A stretch of 6,458 nucleotides of DNA, from the NCBI GenBank assembly GCA_937952975.1, contig CALFXX010000163.1:1-6458 (forward strand), read 5' to 3'. Both the position numbers and the translations under genes were made by a program. The DNA is from an uncultured Alcaligenaceae bacterium (GTDB lineage Bacteria > Pseudomonadota > Gammaproteobacteria > Burkholderiales > Burkholderiaceae_B). Under the pieces are notes generated by a model that saw only the letters and a program-made list of their open reading frames with translations, ran no database searches and was not told the DNA's origin. This document shows positions 5,678-6,458 of the stretch, in pieces (the stretch's first letter is position 1; each line of letters starts with the position of its first letter).

Positions 5678-5820
5678 AAGCCTGCCCGCAGCAGAGGCAG
5701 AACCGGCGTAATATTTAGTAATTGTGAACTATTCGTTAATATGCGCGGCGATAACTTTATGGCTGGCCAGACACGCGCTTCCGACGCTTGCACTATTTTT
5801 TGAAATTGACAGGAGCAACA
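5678..5820 (+). promoter_or_regulatory. soxD-soxY intergenic region with AT-rich direct repeat, possible internal promoter
   Basis: This 143-bp gap is long for the inside of a sox operon. It contains an AT-rich core (about 5708-5742) with TAATAT repeated directly at 5709-5714 and 5737-5742, plus TAGT (5716-5719) facing ACTA (5728-5731). A weak five-base-pair hairpin (CTGCC 5682-5686, GGCAG 5696-5700) follows soxD but has no T-run. The soxY ribosome binding site is AGGAG at 5811-5815. An additional soxYZ promoter or an mRNA processing site is plausible. No convincing -35/-10 pair with standard spacing was found. Confidence 0.3.
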
Positions 5821-6273
5821 ATGAATAACCAACGAAGAAACGTTCTACGCCTGACCTCGGTCATTGCCCTGATGGCGGGCACCGGCCTGATCACCCCTGC
5901 GCAGGCCGCCGAATGGAACAAAGCTGCCTTTGAAGGCAAAAACCTCGACGACGTGCTCAAGGCAATCGGCGGCGCAAAACCTGAGACGTCAGCAGATATC
6001 ATCTTGCGCGCACCCGATATTGCCGAGAACGGTGCGGTCGTACCGGTTGGAGTCGAAACAAAACTCAAAGCGACCCAAATCGCGATTTTGGTCGAAAAAA
6101 ATCCTAGCAATCTTGCTGCTCAGTTCATGCTGCCCGAGGGCGCTGAGGCCTTCGTCACGACGCGCGTCAAAATGGGGCAAAGCTCGAATGTCCATGCTGT
6201 CGTCAAGGCTGACGGCAAGTGGTATATCGCAACGAAAGAAATCAAAGTCACGCTTGGTGGTTGTGGCGGCTAA
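5821..6273 (+). CDS. soxY: SoxY, thiosulfate carrier subunit
   Basis: SoxY is the periplasmic carrier that holds sulfur intermediates on a cysteine at the end of a flexible C-terminal arm while SoxXA, SoxB and SoxCD act on them in turn. The 150-residue protein ends in the diagnostic GGCGG with Cys148 as the carrier residue. The N-terminus has a twin-arginine motif (QRRNVLRL, residues 4-11), a hydrophobic stretch and probable cleavage after AQA at 27-29, in keeping with known Tat export of SoxYZ. The rest is the beta-sandwich SoxY domain with the usual ILVEKNP segment (89-95). The start at 5821 is chosen over an open frame from 5788 because AGGAG lies five bases upstream and the Tat signal begins there. 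It precedes soxZ by 78 bp. Confidence 0.96.
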   Translation: MNNQRRNVLRLTSVIALMAGTGLITPAQAAEWNKAAFEGKNLDDVLKAIGGAKPETSADIILRAPDIAENGAVVPVGVETKLKATQIAILVEKNPSNLAAQFMLPEGAEAFVTTRVKMGQSSNVHAVVKADGKWYIATKEIKVTLGGCGG

Positions 6274-6351
6274 GTCCTGACTAGATTTCACTTGGTCTGG
6301 CACGCACCACGCGTTTAACAATCGAATTTAAGACATCTAAAAGGAAACATC

Positions 6352-6458
6352 ATGGCAGATCCAATGCGCATTCGTGCTGCTGAAAAAGACGGCATCGTCG
6401 ACGTAAAGATTTTGATGAAACACGATATGGAATCCGGTCAACGCAAAGATGCAGCAGG
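6352..6458 (+). CDS. soxZ: SoxZ, SoxY-binding partner (N-terminal part, cut by window end)
   Basis: The first 35 codons are visible. SoxZ forms the heterodimer with SoxY and positions the carrier arm; it has no signal peptide of its own and is exported bound to SoxY. The visible part begins MADPMRIRA and contains the SoxZ signature KILMKHDMESGQRKDAAG, close to the family's ILM.H.METGQRKD pattern. The absence of a signal peptide fits piggyback export. AAGGA at 6341-6345 lies six bases before the ATG. It continues past the window end, where soxA, soxX and soxB would commonly follow. Confidence 0.95.
   Translation, partial: MADPMRIRAAEKDGIVDVKILMKHDMESGQRKDAA

Noticed and set aside
5682..5700. 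Hairpin CTGCC/GGCAG after soxD as a terminator
   Set aside because: Five base pairs, nine-base loop, no T-run; too weak to separate soxD from soxYZ.
5788..5820. Earlier start for SoxY at 5788
   Set aside because: The ribosome binding site AGGAG lies inside this stretch just before 5821, where the Tat signal begins.
6274..6351. Possible extra gene or regulatory RNA between soxY and soxZ
   Set aside because: The 78-bp gap has no open frame with a start and ribosome binding site and no strong fold; it holds only the soxZ ribosome binding site.
1..6458. CRISPR array, tRNA/rRNA, insertion sequence or phage elements
   Set aside because: No regularly spaced repeats, RNA gene signatures, transposase-like proteins or terminal inverted repeats were seen.

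Overview
This window is most of a bacterial sulfur-oxidation (sox) locus. It most likely comes from a betaproteobacterium of the Burkholderiales type. That placement is an inference from the soxC-soxD-soxY-soxZ order, the protein features and a base composition near 50% G+C by eye; no rRNA or other taxonomic marker is present. Positions 1-49 are not biological. They match the Illumina P7/TruSeq-style index adapter with an 8-base index, so native sequence begins at about position 50 and this is a read or contig end.

Layout. At 51-326 (+) is the C-terminal part of a multi-spanning transporter, probably MFS of the BT1/folate-biopterin type, cut off by the adapter. A convergent gap at 327-400 holds a strong interrupted palindrome. 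A three-gene minus-strand operon follows, in transcription order: a Tat-exported dienelactone-hydrolase-family protein (2967-2068), a small monohaem cytochrome c (2038-1688), and a flavocytochrome c sulfide dehydrogenase flavoprotein (SoxF/FccB type, 1675-401). A 183-bp divergent intergenic region (2968-3150) carries candidate promoters in both directions, an AT-rich dyad and a C8T5 tract. To its right on the plus strand are soxC (3151-4512), soxD (4496-5677, overlapping soxC), a 143-bp gap, soxY (5821-6273), a 78-bp gap and the first 35 codons of soxZ (6352 to the window end).

How it works together. SoxYZ is the periplasmic carrier that holds sulfur intermediates on the cysteine of the SoxY GGCGG tail. 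SoxCD is the molybdenum/haem sulfane dehydrogenase that oxidises the carrier-bound sulfane sulfur, allowing full thiosulfate oxidation to sulfate without sulfur deposits. The flavoprotein and monohaem cytochrome of the divergent operon look like a sulfide:cytochrome c oxidoreductase pair, which would add sulfide as a donor. soxA, soxX and soxB are expected beyond the right edge but cannot be seen. The least explained member is the exported dienelactone-hydrolase-like protein. Most of the window is a known system; I do not see evidence for a wholly new one.
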